Positions 40,967-49,670 of a DNA stretch of 64,000 nt are shown here, in pieces (the stretch's first letter is position 1; each line of letters starts with the position of its first letter). Position numbers and translations under genes: made by a program. The notes beneath the pieces were generated by a model. It worked only from the letters and a program-made list of their open reading frames with translations. It was not told the origin of the DNA and ran no database searches. This stretch comes from VGXO01 sp964614695 (GTDB lineage Bacteria > Planctomycetota > Phycisphaerae > Phycisphaerales > SM1A02): NCBI GenBank assembly GCA_964614695.1, contig CAZTMB010000003.1, positions 1 through 64,000 on the forward strand. The letters run 5' to 3'.

Positions 40967-42631
40967 ATGAGCCAGAGCCAGCCCCGGACGCCCGTCGACC
41001 TTCCCGCCACGCCCCTTGCCGAGGCTCGCACGCACCTGCTCGAGCAGGCCGCGAGACTCGAGGAAGGTGGGGGTGCCAAGGGCATCGAGCGGCAGCACCG
41101 TCACGGCCGGCTCACCGCCCGGGAACGGCTCGACCTCCTGTTCGATCCGGGGACCCCCCGATTCGAGTGCGGCCTCTTCGCCGCCTACGGGATGTACCGC
41201 GAGCACGGCGGCGCGCCGGCGGCGGGCGTGGTGACCGCCCTCGGCACCATCGAGGGCCGCCCGGCGATGGTCGTCGCCAACGACGCCACGGTGAAGGCGG
41301 GCGCGTTCTTCCCGATGACCTGCAAGAAGATCATCCGTGCCCAGGCGATCGCCGAGCGGGCGCGAGTGCCGCTGGTCTATCTGGTCGACAGTGCGGGGGT
41401 CTACCTGCCACTGCAGGAGGACGTCTTCCCGGACACCGACGACTTTGGTCGCATCTTCCGAAACAACGCGGTGATCTCGGCGCAGGGGATCCCGCAGCTC
41501 GCGGCGATCATGGGCAACTGCGTCGCGGGCGGCGGCTACCTGCCGGTCCTCTGCGACACGCTCGTGATGACCGAAGGCAGCGGGCTCTACCTCGCGGGAC
41601 CGGCGCTCGTGAAGGCGGCGATCGGGCAGGAGGTCTCGAGCGAGGAGCTCGGCGGCGCTCTCATGCACGCGGAGATCTCCGGGACGATCGACTTCCGCGA
41701 GCCCGACGATCCTGCCGCGCTCGATCGGGTGCGCCGGCTGATGTCCGCAGTCGAGAGCGCTCGACGCGAGCCGACGTCGCCCGTCGCCGCCCGCGATCCG
41801 TCGCGATCGGGACGCGACCTCTTCGAGATCTTCCGGAGCGGTCCCGGCAGCCAGTACGACGTGCGCGACCTGCTGTCCTGCCTCGTCGATGCGGAGAGCC
41901 TCGACGAGTACCGCGGCGAGTTCGGGCGCAGCATCGTCTGCGCCTACGCCCGGATCGGCGGATTCCCCTGCGGCATCGTCGCGAACCAGCGGAAGCTCTC
42001 CGAGCGGGCGATGCCCGGCGGGAAGGCCGGCCCGGCGAAGTCGATGAACATGCCGGGGGTCATCTACGACGACAGCGCCGACAAGAGCGCCCGCTTCATC
42101 ATGGACTGCAACCAGAAGCGGATCCCGCTGCTCTTCCTCCACGACACCACCGGCTTCATGGTCGGTCGCGACAGCGAGCAGGGGGGCATCATCCGCGCGG
42201 GGGCGAAGATGGTGAACGCGATGAGCAACTGCGTGGTGCCGAAGGTCGTGCTCATGACCGGATCGAGCTACGGCGCCGGCAACTACGCGATGTGCGGCCG
42301 AGCGTTCGATCCCTTCCTGACCCTGGCCTGGCCTGGCGCGAAGTGCGCGGTGATGGGTGCGGCGCAGGCGGCGGGGACGCTTCTTCAGATCGACCTCGCG
42401 GCCCGCGAGCGCCGCGGCGAGAAGATCGACGAGGTCGAGCGCAAGGCGCTTCTCGACGCGATCACCGCGAGCTACTCCGAGCAGCAGGACGTGCTCTACG
42501 GCGCCGCCCGCGGATGGATCGACCGCATGATCGATCCGCTCGAGACCCGGGCGGAACTCGTCTTCGCGATGCGGCTCGCCGCGGGCAGCCCGATGGACGG
42601 CCCCTTCCGAACCGGCGTGCTGCAGACCTGA
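40967..42631 (+). CDS. Acyl-CoA carboxylase carboxyltransferase subunit (3-methylcrotonyl-CoA carboxylase beta-like)
   Basis: A 554-residue biotin-dependent carboxyltransferase. The N-terminal crotonase domain has RLTARERLDLLFDPG, the acyl-CoA oxyanion loop region LVDSAGVYLPLQEDVFPD and GNCVAGGGYLPVLCD. The C-terminal domain has IGGFPCGIVANQ, LLFLHDTTGFMVGRDSEQGGIIRAGAKMV (cut here at known motifs) and the GSSYGAGNYAMCGRAFDP carboxybiotin pocket. This arrangement best matches the MCC beta or geranyl-CoA carboxylase group used in leucine or isoprenoid breakdown. The alpha subunit (biotin carboxylase/BCCP) is not adjacent. The start is set by the -10 position; longer upstream reading frames lack similarity. 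Confidence 0.9.
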   Translation: MSQSQPRTPVDLPATPLAEARTHLLEQAARLEEGGGAKGIERQHRHGRLTARERLDLLFDPGTPRFECGLFAAYGMYREHGGAPAAGVVTALGTIEGRPAMVVANDATVKAGAFFPMTCKKIIRAQAIAERARVPLVYLVDSAGVYLPLQEDVFPDTDDFGRIFRNNAVISAQGIPQLAAIMGNCVAGGGYLPVLCDTLVMTEGSGLYLAGPALVKAAIGQEVSSEELGGALMHAEISGTIDFREPDDPAALDRVRRLMSAVESARREPTSPVAARDPSRSGRDLFEIFRSGPGSQYDVRDLLSCLVDAESLDEYRGEFGRSIVCAYARIGGFPCGIVANQRKLSERAMPGGKAGPAKSMNMPGVIYDDSADKSARFIMDCNQKRIPLLFLHDTTGFMVGRDSEQGGIIRAGAKMVNAMSNCVVPKVVLMTGSSYGAGNYAMCGRAFDPFLTLAWPGAKCAVMGAAQAAGTLLQIDLAARERRGEKIDEVERKALLDAITASYSEQQDVLYGAARGWIDRMIDPLETRAELVFAMRLAAGSPMDGPFRTGVLQT

Positions 42632-42638
42632 CGCCGAG

Positions 42639-43397
42639 TCAGCCTCTTCGTCGCCTCCTGGCGACGAGCCCGAGCGGAGCGAGGCCGATCGCGGCGGCGG
42701 GCGCCGGAACGATCGTGTAGTCGATCAGGAGCCGCGGCCTTCCGGCGGGCACTTCGTTCTGCCGTGAATCGAAGCGCCGCGCGGTGCCCATCTGCGTCTC
42801 GTCGCCGATCAGAATCCATCCGAAGTTCGTCGAGGCGTCCGCGAGCCAGGCGAGCACGTCCTGCCGCATGCCTTCGCTCGAGACGCTGTAGGCCCCATTC
42901 GCGGCGAGCGAGAGGGTGGCGCTCGAGGCTGCCGCGAAGTCGCCGCCCGGCGTCGACCAGAGGGAGTCCTCGAAGAAGGTGTTGAACCAGGTTGCCGAAC
43001 CGGGCGTGGCCGGAGCCCCGCCGCCTTCGTTGCCGGAGGCGTCGGAGGTTCCCTCGCCCCACGCGGCGCTCGCGCGATGGAGATCGATCGACGTCTCCGC
43101 GCCGCCGCCCTGGGAAAGGACGAGTTCGAGCGAGACCGAGTGGACCTCGATCTCCGCGCCGCCGAGCGACTCGACGAAGGCCGCCAGATCGAAGGCGATC
43201 AGCCCGCGCCGGCGGAGTCCCTGGTTGTTCATGCCCGCGAAGAACCACTCGCCCGCGCCGTTGGCCAGCTGAACCGTGGTGGACTCGTAGAGGGTCGCGT
43301 CGAGCGAGGCGTCGAGCGCCGCGACGTCCGCCGAGGTCGCCGAAACGATCGAAGTCGCGAGCGAGACGGCGAGCACGCCGAGAGGACGGATGGTCAT
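42639..43397 (-). CDS. Exported DNRLRE-like protein with PEP-CTERM-type sorting tail
   Basis: A 252-residue protein. The signal peptide (LGVLAVSLATSIVSATSA) is followed by a beta-rich domain beginning LDASLDATLYES, with FAGMNNQGLRRRGLIAFDLA and RPRLLIDYTIV. This is the pattern of DNRLRE/TNFR-type extracellular carbohydrate-associated domains. The C-terminus VPAPAAAIGLAPLGLVARRRRRG is split into a Pro-Ala motif, a hydrophobic helix and a basic end. That is the layout of PEP-CTERM signals recognised by exosortase. It is probably surface-anchored or exported with EPS. No exosortase is in the window. Confidence 0.75.
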   Translation of the reverse strand: MTIRPLGVLAVSLATSIVSATSADVAALDASLDATLYESTTVQLANGAGEWFFAGMNNQGLRRRGLIAFDLAAFVESLGGAEIEVHSVSLELVLSQGGGAETSIDLHRASAAWGEGTSDASGNEGGGAPATPGSATWFNTFFEDSLWSTPGGDFAAASSATLSLAANGAYSVSSEGMRQDVLAWLADASTNFGWILIGDETQMGTARRFDSRQNEVPAGRPRLLIDYTIVPAPAAAIGLAPLGLVARRRRRG

Positions 43398-43549
43398 CGA
43401 GAGTTCCCTTCCCCGCCGGGCCCGATCCGAAACGTAGTCCGCGACCGCGCCTCCGCCAGCGGCTATTGGCGGATTCCCGCGACTCGCGAGTTCGCGCAGC
43501 CATCACGAGCCGATGGTCCCAGCCGCCGGACGACGGCGTCGACGATCCC

Positions 43550-43555
43550 TACGAT
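43550..43555 (+). promoter_or_regulatory. -10 element (TACGAT) for rdgB
   Basis: TACGAT ends 7 nt before the ATG at 43563; leaderless-type spacing, no Shine-Dalgarno sequence. Confidence 0.4.
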
Positions 43556-43562
43556 CCGCGGA

Positions 43563-44201
43563 ATGCCCGAATCGCCGATCCGCCGCGTCGTCGTCGCCAC
43601 CTCGAATCCCCACAAGATCGAGGAGATCGAGGCGGTGCTTGCGCCTCTCGGATTCGAGGTTCTCGGTCTTGCCGAGGCGGGCGGAGCGGCTCTCGAGGAG
43701 CCCGACGAGTGCGGGGCGACCTTCGAGGAGAACGCGCGGATCAAGGCGATCGCCTACGCGAGGGCGCTCCGCAGTCCCTGTCTCGCGGACGACTCCGGGC
43801 TCGAGGTCGACGCCCTCGGCGGCGAACCGGGCGTGCGCAGCGCACGCTGGTCGGGCGTCGAGGGCGATCGAGCCGCTCGCGATGCGGCCAACAACCGCAA
43901 GCTCGTCGAGCGCATCGCGACGGTGCCCGAGCATCGGCGAGCCGCCCGATTCGTCTGCGCGATGTGCCTCGCCGGTCCGGACGGATCGATCGTCGCCGAG
44001 AGCCGCGGCGTCTTCGAGGGGGTGGTGATCGAGACGCCACGAGGGTCCCACGGCTTCGGCTACGACCCGCACCTGCTCCTTCCCGGTGAAGGACGCACGA
44101 GTGCCGAACTCTCGCCGGAGGAGAAGAACGCCCGCAGCCACCGCGGCGCCGCGACACGGGCGATCGCGGACACGCTCCTTTCCGGGATGCGCAGCGACTG
44201 A
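43563..44201 (+). CDS. rdgB: RdgB/HAM1 family non-canonical purine NTP pyrophosphatase
   Basis: A 212-residue house-cleaning enzyme that hydrolyses ITP, dITP and XTP to monophosphates. Motifs are VVVATSNPHKIEEIEAVL, ENARIKAIAYA, LADDSGLEVDALGGEPGVRSARW (catalytic Asp pair), GFGYDPHLLLP and SHRGAA. It is full length. An ATG follows 1 bp after its stop codon for the next gene, so the two are probably translated from one mRNA. Confidence 0.96.
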   Translation: MPESPIRRVVVATSNPHKIEEIEAVLAPLGFEVLGLAEAGGAALEEPDECGATFEENARIKAIAYARALRSPCLADDSGLEVDALGGEPGVRSARWSGVEGDRAARDAANNRKLVERIATVPEHRRAARFVCAMCLAGPDGSIVAESRGVFEGVVIETPRGSHGFGYDPHLLLPGEGRTSAELSPEEKNARSHRGAATRAIADTLLSGMRSD

Positions 44202-44202
44202 C

Positions 44203-45453
44203 ATGGCGACCTCGGTTCCGCTCACCGTCCTCGATCTGCGCGAGCAGCGCTACAGCTGCCATGGCTGCGGCGACTGCTGCCGCGACTTCAGCGTGCAGCT
44301 GCGCGACGAGGATCTCGACCGGCTTCGCGAGCAGCGATGGGAGGCGCGGCTCGGCGAATCGGTGACCGTCGAGTTCCGCGGCCGCCGCTATCTGCGGCAG
44401 CGATCCGACGGCGCGTGCCTCTTCCTCCAGCCAGACGGGCTCTGCCGCATCCACGCGGAGTTCGGGTTCGACGAGAAACCCGTCGCGTGCCGGCTGTTCC
44501 CATTCAATCTTGCGCCGGACGCGAAGGGCGTTCGCGCGGGGCTCAACTTCGCCTGCTCGAGCGTGCGAGCCAACCGCGGCGCGGCGCTCTCGACCCATCG
44601 CGGCGACCTTGAGCGGGCGCTTCGCGAGGTGCCCGAGGCCGCGACGATCGCGCCGCCGCGACTGGATCGAGCTCTCCGCGCCGAGCCTGCGGAGGTCGAT
44701 TCGATCGTGGAAGGGCTCGACGCATGGCTCAAGCGACCGGGCGTGCCGCTCTCGATCCGGCTCGACGGGCTCGCATGGCTCGCGCAGTCGCTTGGCGCCG
44801 CGTCGTTCGCGAAGGTGCGTGGGGCGAGGATCCGGGAACTCGTCGATCTGCTGGTCTCGGCGTTGCCGGCGGAACTCGACCACCTTCCGGTCGACTCGCC
44901 GAGCGGCGGGCAGCGACGGATGCTGCGACAAGCGGCCTTCGCGCGGATCGAGGATCCCCGCTTCAGCGGCGACGAGGCGAAGCCGTCGCTTCGGGCGAGG
45001 CTCTCGCAATGGAATCGAAGCCGCCGCTTCGCCCGCGGAAGAGGCGCGGTGCCGTCGCTGGCCCGAGGGTGGAGGGTGCCCCGCGACTTCGAGGCGATCG
45101 AGGCGATGCCGCCGGTCGACGGATCGAACGAAGTCGCGGACCTCGTCCTGCGATGGCTTCGCGCCTCGATTCGCGGCGGCCGCTCGTGGGGCAGCGGCTA
45201 CTACGGCTGGCCGATCGCAGACGGCGTGCAGGCGCTCGCGCTTGACGTCGCATGTCTCGGCTGGCTCGCGCGGGCGCACGCGGCGGGGGAGGGCAAGACC
45301 GCCGCCGACCTCGCGTCGGTCGCCGAGGCGCTCGGACGCATCGATCGAGCCCGCGGTCGCGCCGTCTGGCTCGGCAGCGCCGGCGAGCGGTTGCGGCTCC
45401 GCTACTTCGCCGCGGACGACGGATTGCGTCGGTTGATGCGCACCAGTTGGTGA
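44203..45453 (+). CDS. YkgJ-family Cys-cluster protein with long C-terminal domain
   Basis: A 416-residue protein. The N-terminal 100 residues hold the Fe-S/zinc-type cluster motif: SCHGCGDCC (Cys19, 22, 25, 26), then CLFLQPDGLCRIH and CRLFPFNL. This is the CxxCxxCC...C..C pattern of YkgJ/UPF0153 proteins. The remaining 300 residues are helical, Arg/Ala-rich and unassigned, with WGSGYYGWPIADGVQALALDVACLGWLARAH near the end (broken by motif). Most YkgJ members are 100-250 residues, so the extension is notable. It is coupled to rdgB. No function is established. Confidence 0.75.
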   Translation: MATSVPLTVLDLREQRYSCHGCGDCCRDFSVQLRDEDLDRLREQRWEARLGESVTVEFRGRRYLRQRSDGACLFLQPDGLCRIHAEFGFDEKPVACRLFPFNLAPDAKGVRAGLNFACSSVRANRGAALSTHRGDLERALREVPEAATIAPPRLDRALRAEPAEVDSIVEGLDAWLKRPGVPLSIRLDGLAWLAQSLGAASFAKVRGARIRELVDLLVSALPAELDHLPVDSPSGGQRRMLRQAAFARIEDPRFSGDEAKPSLRARLSQWNRSRRFARGRGAVPSLARGWRVPRDFEAIEAMPPVDGSNEVADLVLRWLRASIRGGRSWGSGYYGWPIADGVQALALDVACLGWLARAHAAGEGKTAADLASVAEALGRIDRARGRAVWLGSAGERLRLRYFAADDGLRRLMRTSW

Positions 45454-45463
45454 ACGGTCGCGG

Positions 45464-46693
45464 TCACTCGACCGGCGCGGGTTCTGGAGACCGCGCCCGC
45501 GTGAAAGGCCACACCGGGTAGGTGCGGCCGTTGAGCGTCGCGCCGATCGCGGTGCCCCGAACGAGCAGGTGGTAGGTGACGAGCAGCGGGATCGTCACCA
45601 GGACCATCATCATCAGCATCTTCGGAAGGCCGGGAAACTCCCAGCGTCGGAAGAGCGCCGGGATGAAGATCGTCAGCGGCAGGTGCAGCAGGTAGATCCA
45701 ATAGGAGGCGTCGACGAGATATCGCACCACCGGGCTCATGCGGCGAAACACCCGCTCGCTGGCTCCGGCGAGGCCGAGCAGCAGCAGGCAGGCGGCGGCC
45801 GCCTGCAGGAACTGGGCGATCAGGAACGTCGCGGCGTACGCGGAGCTGTCGGTGCCTCGCGCGGGATCGAACATGACCACGTAGCACGCGATCGTCGCGG
45901 CGGTGGCGAGCGCGAGGGCGACGACACCGCCGGCGAGCCGGAGCCAGCTCCAGCGCTGGAGGCTTGCGACCAGTCCCGGCACGTCGTGGGCGAGCCATCC
46001 GACCGCGAAGTAGAAGCCGTAGAGCGCCATGATGTGCCACTCCGGTCGCCACGATTCGGTGGTGTCGATGCCCGGCCCCTTCATGGGCAGCATGAGCAGG
46101 AAGGCGCCGGCAACGAGGATCGGCAGCCGGAACCAGCGGAGACGGCCGACCGCCAGCCCGTTCACGACGTTTCGCACGAAGGTGCCGAGCGCGGGGAGCA
46201 GACTCCCGACGCCCCGCAGAAGCACCGCCGCGGCGTAGAACCACAGCAGGTCCACGAGAAACCAGAGATGCATCGGGCCCGCGTCGGCGAAGTTCGCGTT
46301 CCAGGGCATCTTCTCGAAGGCGGTGCCGATGGAGTCGCTCGCCGAGTTGGTCCACGCGAAGGAGATCGCCCACGCGAGCATCGGGAAGACCACGAACCAC
46401 CCGACCACCAGAGGCACCGCGATGCGGTTGAAGCGATGCGACGCGAAGGTCGCGAGCCCACGCCGTCGCAGCAGCATCGCTCCGAAGAAGCCGGCCATCG
46501 CGAAGAAGACCGGCATCCGGAACACATGGATCGAGACCACGAGAAGTCCCGCAAGCGGCGTGGTGTTCGGATCCTGGTAGATCCACGCGCCGGGGGTCTC
46601 CTGGAAGCAGAGGGCGGTGTGCAGCACCACGCCGAGCAGCATCATGGTGGCGCGCAAGAAGTCGAAGCCGTGGTGGCGGATGGGCTCGTTCAT
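45464..46693 (-). CDS. Acyltransferase 3 family membrane protein
   Basis: A 409-residue polytopic protein with about ten TM helices. RHHGFDFLRATMMLLGVVLHT contains the conserved N-terminal R/D..R pattern and the active His of OafA/NodX-type O-acyltransferases. FRMPVFFAMAGFFGAMLL and HLWFLVDLLWFYA are further family motifs. Such enzymes acetylate surface glycans or glycolipids in the membrane. The ATG at 46693 is 11 bp from the upstream stop, so it is the last gene of the envelope operon. Confidence 0.88.
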   Translation of the reverse strand: MNEPIRHHGFDFLRATMMLLGVVLHTALCFQETPGAWIYQDPNTTPLAGLLVVSIHVFRMPVFFAMAGFFGAMLLRRRGLATFASHRFNRIAVPLVVGWFVVFPMLAWAISFAWTNSASDSIGTAFEKMPWNANFADAGPMHLWFLVDLLWFYAAAVLLRGVGSLLPALGTFVRNVVNGLAVGRLRWFRLPILVAGAFLLMLPMKGPGIDTTESWRPEWHIMALYGFYFAVGWLAHDVPGLVASLQRWSWLRLAGGVVALALATAATIACYVVMFDPARGTDSSAYAATFLIAQFLQAAAACLLLLGLAGASERVFRRMSPVVRYLVDASYWIYLLHLPLTIFIPALFRRWEFPGLPKMLMMMVLVTIPLLVTYHLLVRGTAIGATLNGRTYPVWPFTRARSPEPAPVE

Positions 46694-46704
46694 GGGGGGC
46701 GCTG

Positions 46705-47727
46705 CTACCGCGGCGGGTCGCCGCCGTTGCGAGCGCCGAGCAGGCGCTTCAGGCACCACACCGATCCGATCGATCCGAGCGGGATGAGCACGATCGCCTC
46801 GCCGATCGACTCGATGATCGCGAGCTGAAAGAACGCGGCCTCGATCCCGCTTGGGTCGAGGTCGCCGGTGGCGAGCGTCGAGGCAAGCCACGCGACCGCG
46901 GCCTCGCGGTAGCCGAAGCGTCCGAGCGGATTGAGGCTCACGAGGATCGCGACCGTCGCGAGCAGGATCGCCTGCGTCGCGCCGAGCGAGACGCCGATGA
47001 GGCTCGCCGCCGCCCACATGCGTCCGGTCCACGCGACCTGGTCGAGCATGCGGATGGCGCCGGTGCCCCACAGCGCCGCGGGATCGTCGATCGCCGCGCG
47101 AAGCGAGCGGACGCGATGCCACGAGAAGCGGTGGGCGACGCGCTTGAGGATCGCCATCGACAGCGACGCGGAGGCGATCCAGACGAGGATGGTGGGAAGC
47201 AGGCCGCCCGGAACGAGCCATGCGGATGCGGCCCCGAGGAGTGCGATGCCGGCGACCCCCGCGCCGATGAAGGTGAACCACGCGGCCATCGCGCCGACCT
47301 TCATGCGGGAGATGCGCACCGCATAGGCGATCCGCACGATCGCGCCGAGCCGGACCGGCGCATAGTTGAGGACCGAGGCGCAGGCGTTGACGCCCTGCAT
47401 CTCGAGCGCCCCCATCGGTGCGAGCGGTCGACCGGCGAGCCAGAAGATCGCACCGTTGCAGAGCATGCTCGCGAGGCTGCAGAGGGCGATCACCAGCACG
47501 AGGCTTCGATCGGCGGTCTCGAGCACGCTCCAGTCGGCTTTCGTGAAGGCGATCCAGGCGCACCAGGCGATCAACGCCGCGCCGCCGGCGAAGCCCGCGA
47601 GCTGCACCGCGAACTTGAGCGGACGAAACAGCGGCTCGCGAAGCGCGTCTTGAGTGTGCCCGCCGGCGCCCTCGCCGCCCTCGCTCGGCGTGGATGGATC
47701 GGCCGACTCGCGCGAGTCCGAGGTCAC
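46705..47727 (-). CDS. LPG-synthase/flippase-like (UPF0104 / AglD-type) membrane protein
   Basis: A 340-residue protein with seven to eight TM segments, including FAVQLAGFAGGAALIAWCAWIAF, MLCNGAIFWLAGRPLAPMGALEM and LNYAPVRLGAIVRIAYAVRISRM. This matches the lysylphosphatidylglycerol-synthase TM family, which also includes AglD-like glycan-lipid proteins. It starts with GTG 47727 overlapping the glycosyltransferase stop (GTGA). Adjacency to a dolichol-phosphate-mannose-synthase-like enzyme is typical of this family. It probably acts in polyprenyl-linked sugar handling in the envelope. Confidence 0.75.
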   Translation of the reverse strand: MTSDSRESADPSTPSEGGEGAGGHTQDALREPLFRPLKFAVQLAGFAGGAALIAWCAWIAFTKADWSVLETADRSLVLVIALCSLASMLCNGAIFWLAGRPLAPMGALEMQGVNACASVLNYAPVRLGAIVRIAYAVRISRMKVGAMAAWFTFIGAGVAGIALLGAASAWLVPGGLLPTILVWIASASLSMAILKRVAHRFSWHRVRSLRAAIDDPAALWGTGAIRMLDQVAWTGRMWAAASLIGVSLGATQAILLATVAILVSLNPLGRFGYREAAVAWLASTLATGDLDPSGIEAAFFQLAIIESIGEAIVLIPLGSIGSVWCLKRLLGARNGGDPPR

Positions 47728-48479
47728 GAGGCGGTCGCCGTTCGCGTGACGGATCGGCGTCGCTCGCGTCGGATCACCCGCAGCGCCTCGATGCCGTCTC
47801 GCCAGCGGATCTTCTTGCCCTCGGCGACCGTGCGCGGGGCGTAGGCGACGGGGACCTCCTCGATTCGGATGCCCTCTCGCGAGAGCGCGGCGGTGATCTG
47901 CGGCTCGATGCCGAAGCCCTCCTCGCTGAGCGCCGCCGCGATCCGCCGCATCGCGGGCACGGTGAGGAGCTTCAGCCCGCACTCCATGTCGGTGAGCCGC
48001 TGTCCGGTCATCCAGTTGCTCGCGCGGGTGAGCATCCAGTTCCCGGCGCGCTGGATGACGCCGAGGCTTCGAGCGGCGCCTCTCGACCATCGGCTTCCGT
48101 AGACCGCGTGATCGCGATGGCGGAGCTTCGCGAGCATCGCCGCATGATCGGCCGGGTCGTACTCGAGATCGGCGTCCTGCAGCACGATCGCGTCGGCATC
48201 GTCGGCGATCTCGAGAATCCGGCCGACGGCGCTTCGCACGGCGCCGCCCTTGCCTCGCTGCTCCCGATGCAGAAGCAGTTCCGCCGACACCCCGCGTTGG
48301 CGAAGATCGTCGATGGCGCGTTCCGCGACGAGCCTCGAGGCCTCGGGCGAGGCGTCGTCGCACACGACGATCCGGCGAGACCAGCCGGCTGGCAGCGGCG
48401 CCGCGGCGACGCGATCGAGCAGCGCCGGAAGCGTCCGGGCCTCGTCATGGTGGGGGATCGCGACGTGCAGGACCGGCAA
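47724..48479 (-). CDS. Family 2 glycosyltransferase (polyprenyl-phosphate sugar transferase-like)
   Basis: A 251-residue GT-A enzyme. VLHVAIPHHDEARTLPALL opens the protein, with VVCDDASPEAS, RGKGGAVRSAVG and the DxD-type VLQDADLEYDP. The arrangement resembles DPM1/ArnC-type polyprenyl-phosphate glycosyltransferases, but no TM helices are present. The only in-frame start after the upstream stop is TTG at 48479, with GGAG 6 nt before it. The gene follows floA by 12 bp. Confidence 0.88.
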   Translation of the reverse strand: MPVLHVAIPHHDEARTLPALLDRVAAAPLPAGWSRRIVVCDDASPEASRLVAERAIDDLRQRGVSAELLLHREQRGKGGAVRSAVGRILEIADDADAIVLQDADLEYDPADHAAMLAKLRHRDHAVYGSRWSRGAARSLGVIQRAGNWMLTRASNWMTGQRLTDMECGLKLLTVPAMRRIAAALSEEGFGIEPQITAALSREGIRIEEVPVAYAPRTVAEGKKIRWRDGIEALRVIRRERRRSVTRTATAS

Positions 48480-48491
48480 CGCCGACTCCGA

Positions 48492-49574
48492 TCAGCCCTG
48501 CGTCTTGGCGTCGTCGCCGCCGCCGATGGCGCTCCGCATGCTCGTGTCGGCGACGAGGTTCTGCATCCGGTAGTAGTCCATCACGCCGAGATTGCCGCTG
48601 CGGAAGGCCTCCGCCATCGCCTTGGGAACCTCAGCCTCGGCCAGGATGACCAGCGCGCGGTTCTTCTGCGCCTCGGCCTGGAACTCCGCCTCCTGCGCGA
48701 GCGCCAAGGCTCGTCGCTTCTCCGCCTCGGCCTGGTAACGCTTCTTGTCCGCCTCGGCCTGATGGGTCTGGAGCTGGGCGCCGATGTTCTCGCCGACGTC
48801 GACGTCGGCGATGTCGATCGAGAGGATCTCGAACGCGGTGCCCGAGTCGAGGCCCTTCGAGAGCACGGTCTTCGAGATCTTGTCGGGGTTCTCGAGCACC
48901 GCCTTGTGGCTGCCCGCCGAGCCGATCGTCGAGATGATGCCCTCGCCGACGCGGGCGATGATCGTCTCCTCGGTCGCACCGCCGACGAGCCGCGCGATGT
49001 TCGTGCGGACGGTCACCCGCGCCTTGGCCCGCAGCTGGATCCCGTCCTGCGCCACCGCATCAATCGTGGTCTTGCCCGACTGCGGGCTCGGGCAGTCGAT
49101 GACCTTGGGATCGACCGAGGTCTTCACCGCGTCGAGGATGTCGCGCCCGGCGAGATCGATCGCGGTGGCGCGCTCCCAGCCGAGGTCGATCTTCGCCTTG
49201 TCGGCCGCGATCATCGCGCGGACCACCCGGCTGACGTTGCCGCCGGCGAGGTAGTGGGCCTCGAGCATGTTGGTGGGGAGGTCGAGCCCGGCCTTCTTCG
49301 CGGAGATCCGGTTGATGACGATGACGTCCGGCCGGACCTTCCGGAACCGCATCATGAGCAGGTCGAGCAGCGCGACCTTCGCGCCCGAGAGGAGCGCCTG
49401 CAGCCAGAGCTGGATCACCTGGCTCAGCACGAAGAGCACGAAGAGGCCGATCAGTCCGACGACGACGAGGATCGCGATCACCCACCAGGACGTGCCGCCG
49501 GCGGGGGCTGGACCGCCTTGGGCAAGGAGAAGCGGCATCGGATCGACGGTCGCGATCGAGACGAGCAGTGACAT
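48492..49574 (-). CDS. floA: Flotillin-like protein FloA (YqfA family)
   Basis: A 360-residue SPFH-family membrane scaffold. One TM hairpin (SWWVIAILVVVGLIGLFVLFVL) precedes QALLSGAKVALLDLLMMRFRKV and the SPFH core with ATAIDLAGRDILDAVKTSVDP. The Ala/Glu coiled coil (YQAEAEKRRALALAQEAEFQAE, split by motif) and LGVMDYYRMQNLVADTSMR follow. It organises membrane microdomains. The ATG at 49574 has GGAGGTG upstream. FloA genes usually sit beside nfeD, as here. Confidence 0.94.
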   Translation of the reverse strand: MSLLVSIATVDPMPLLLAQGGPAPAGGTSWWVIAILVVVGLIGLFVLFVLSQVIQLWLQALLSGAKVALLDLLMMRFRKVRPDVIVINRISAKKAGLDLPTNMLEAHYLAGGNVSRVVRAMIAADKAKIDLGWERATAIDLAGRDILDAVKTSVDPKVIDCPSPQSGKTTIDAVAQDGIQLRAKARVTVRTNIARLVGGATEETIIARVGEGIISTIGSAGSHKAVLENPDKISKTVLSKGLDSGTAFEILSIDIADVDVGENIGAQLQTHQAEADKKRYQAEAEKRRALALAQEAEFQAEAQKNRALVILAEAEVPKAMAEAFRSGNLGVMDYYRMQNLVADTSMRSAIGGGDDAKTQG

Positions 49575-49670
49575 CGGAGCACCTCCAGAACCTCGGACTG
49601 CATGGAACCTTCCGCGGACACGGGAGACTATCACCCGCGATCCGGTGCGGCTCGGTTCGGAGGTTCGAAG

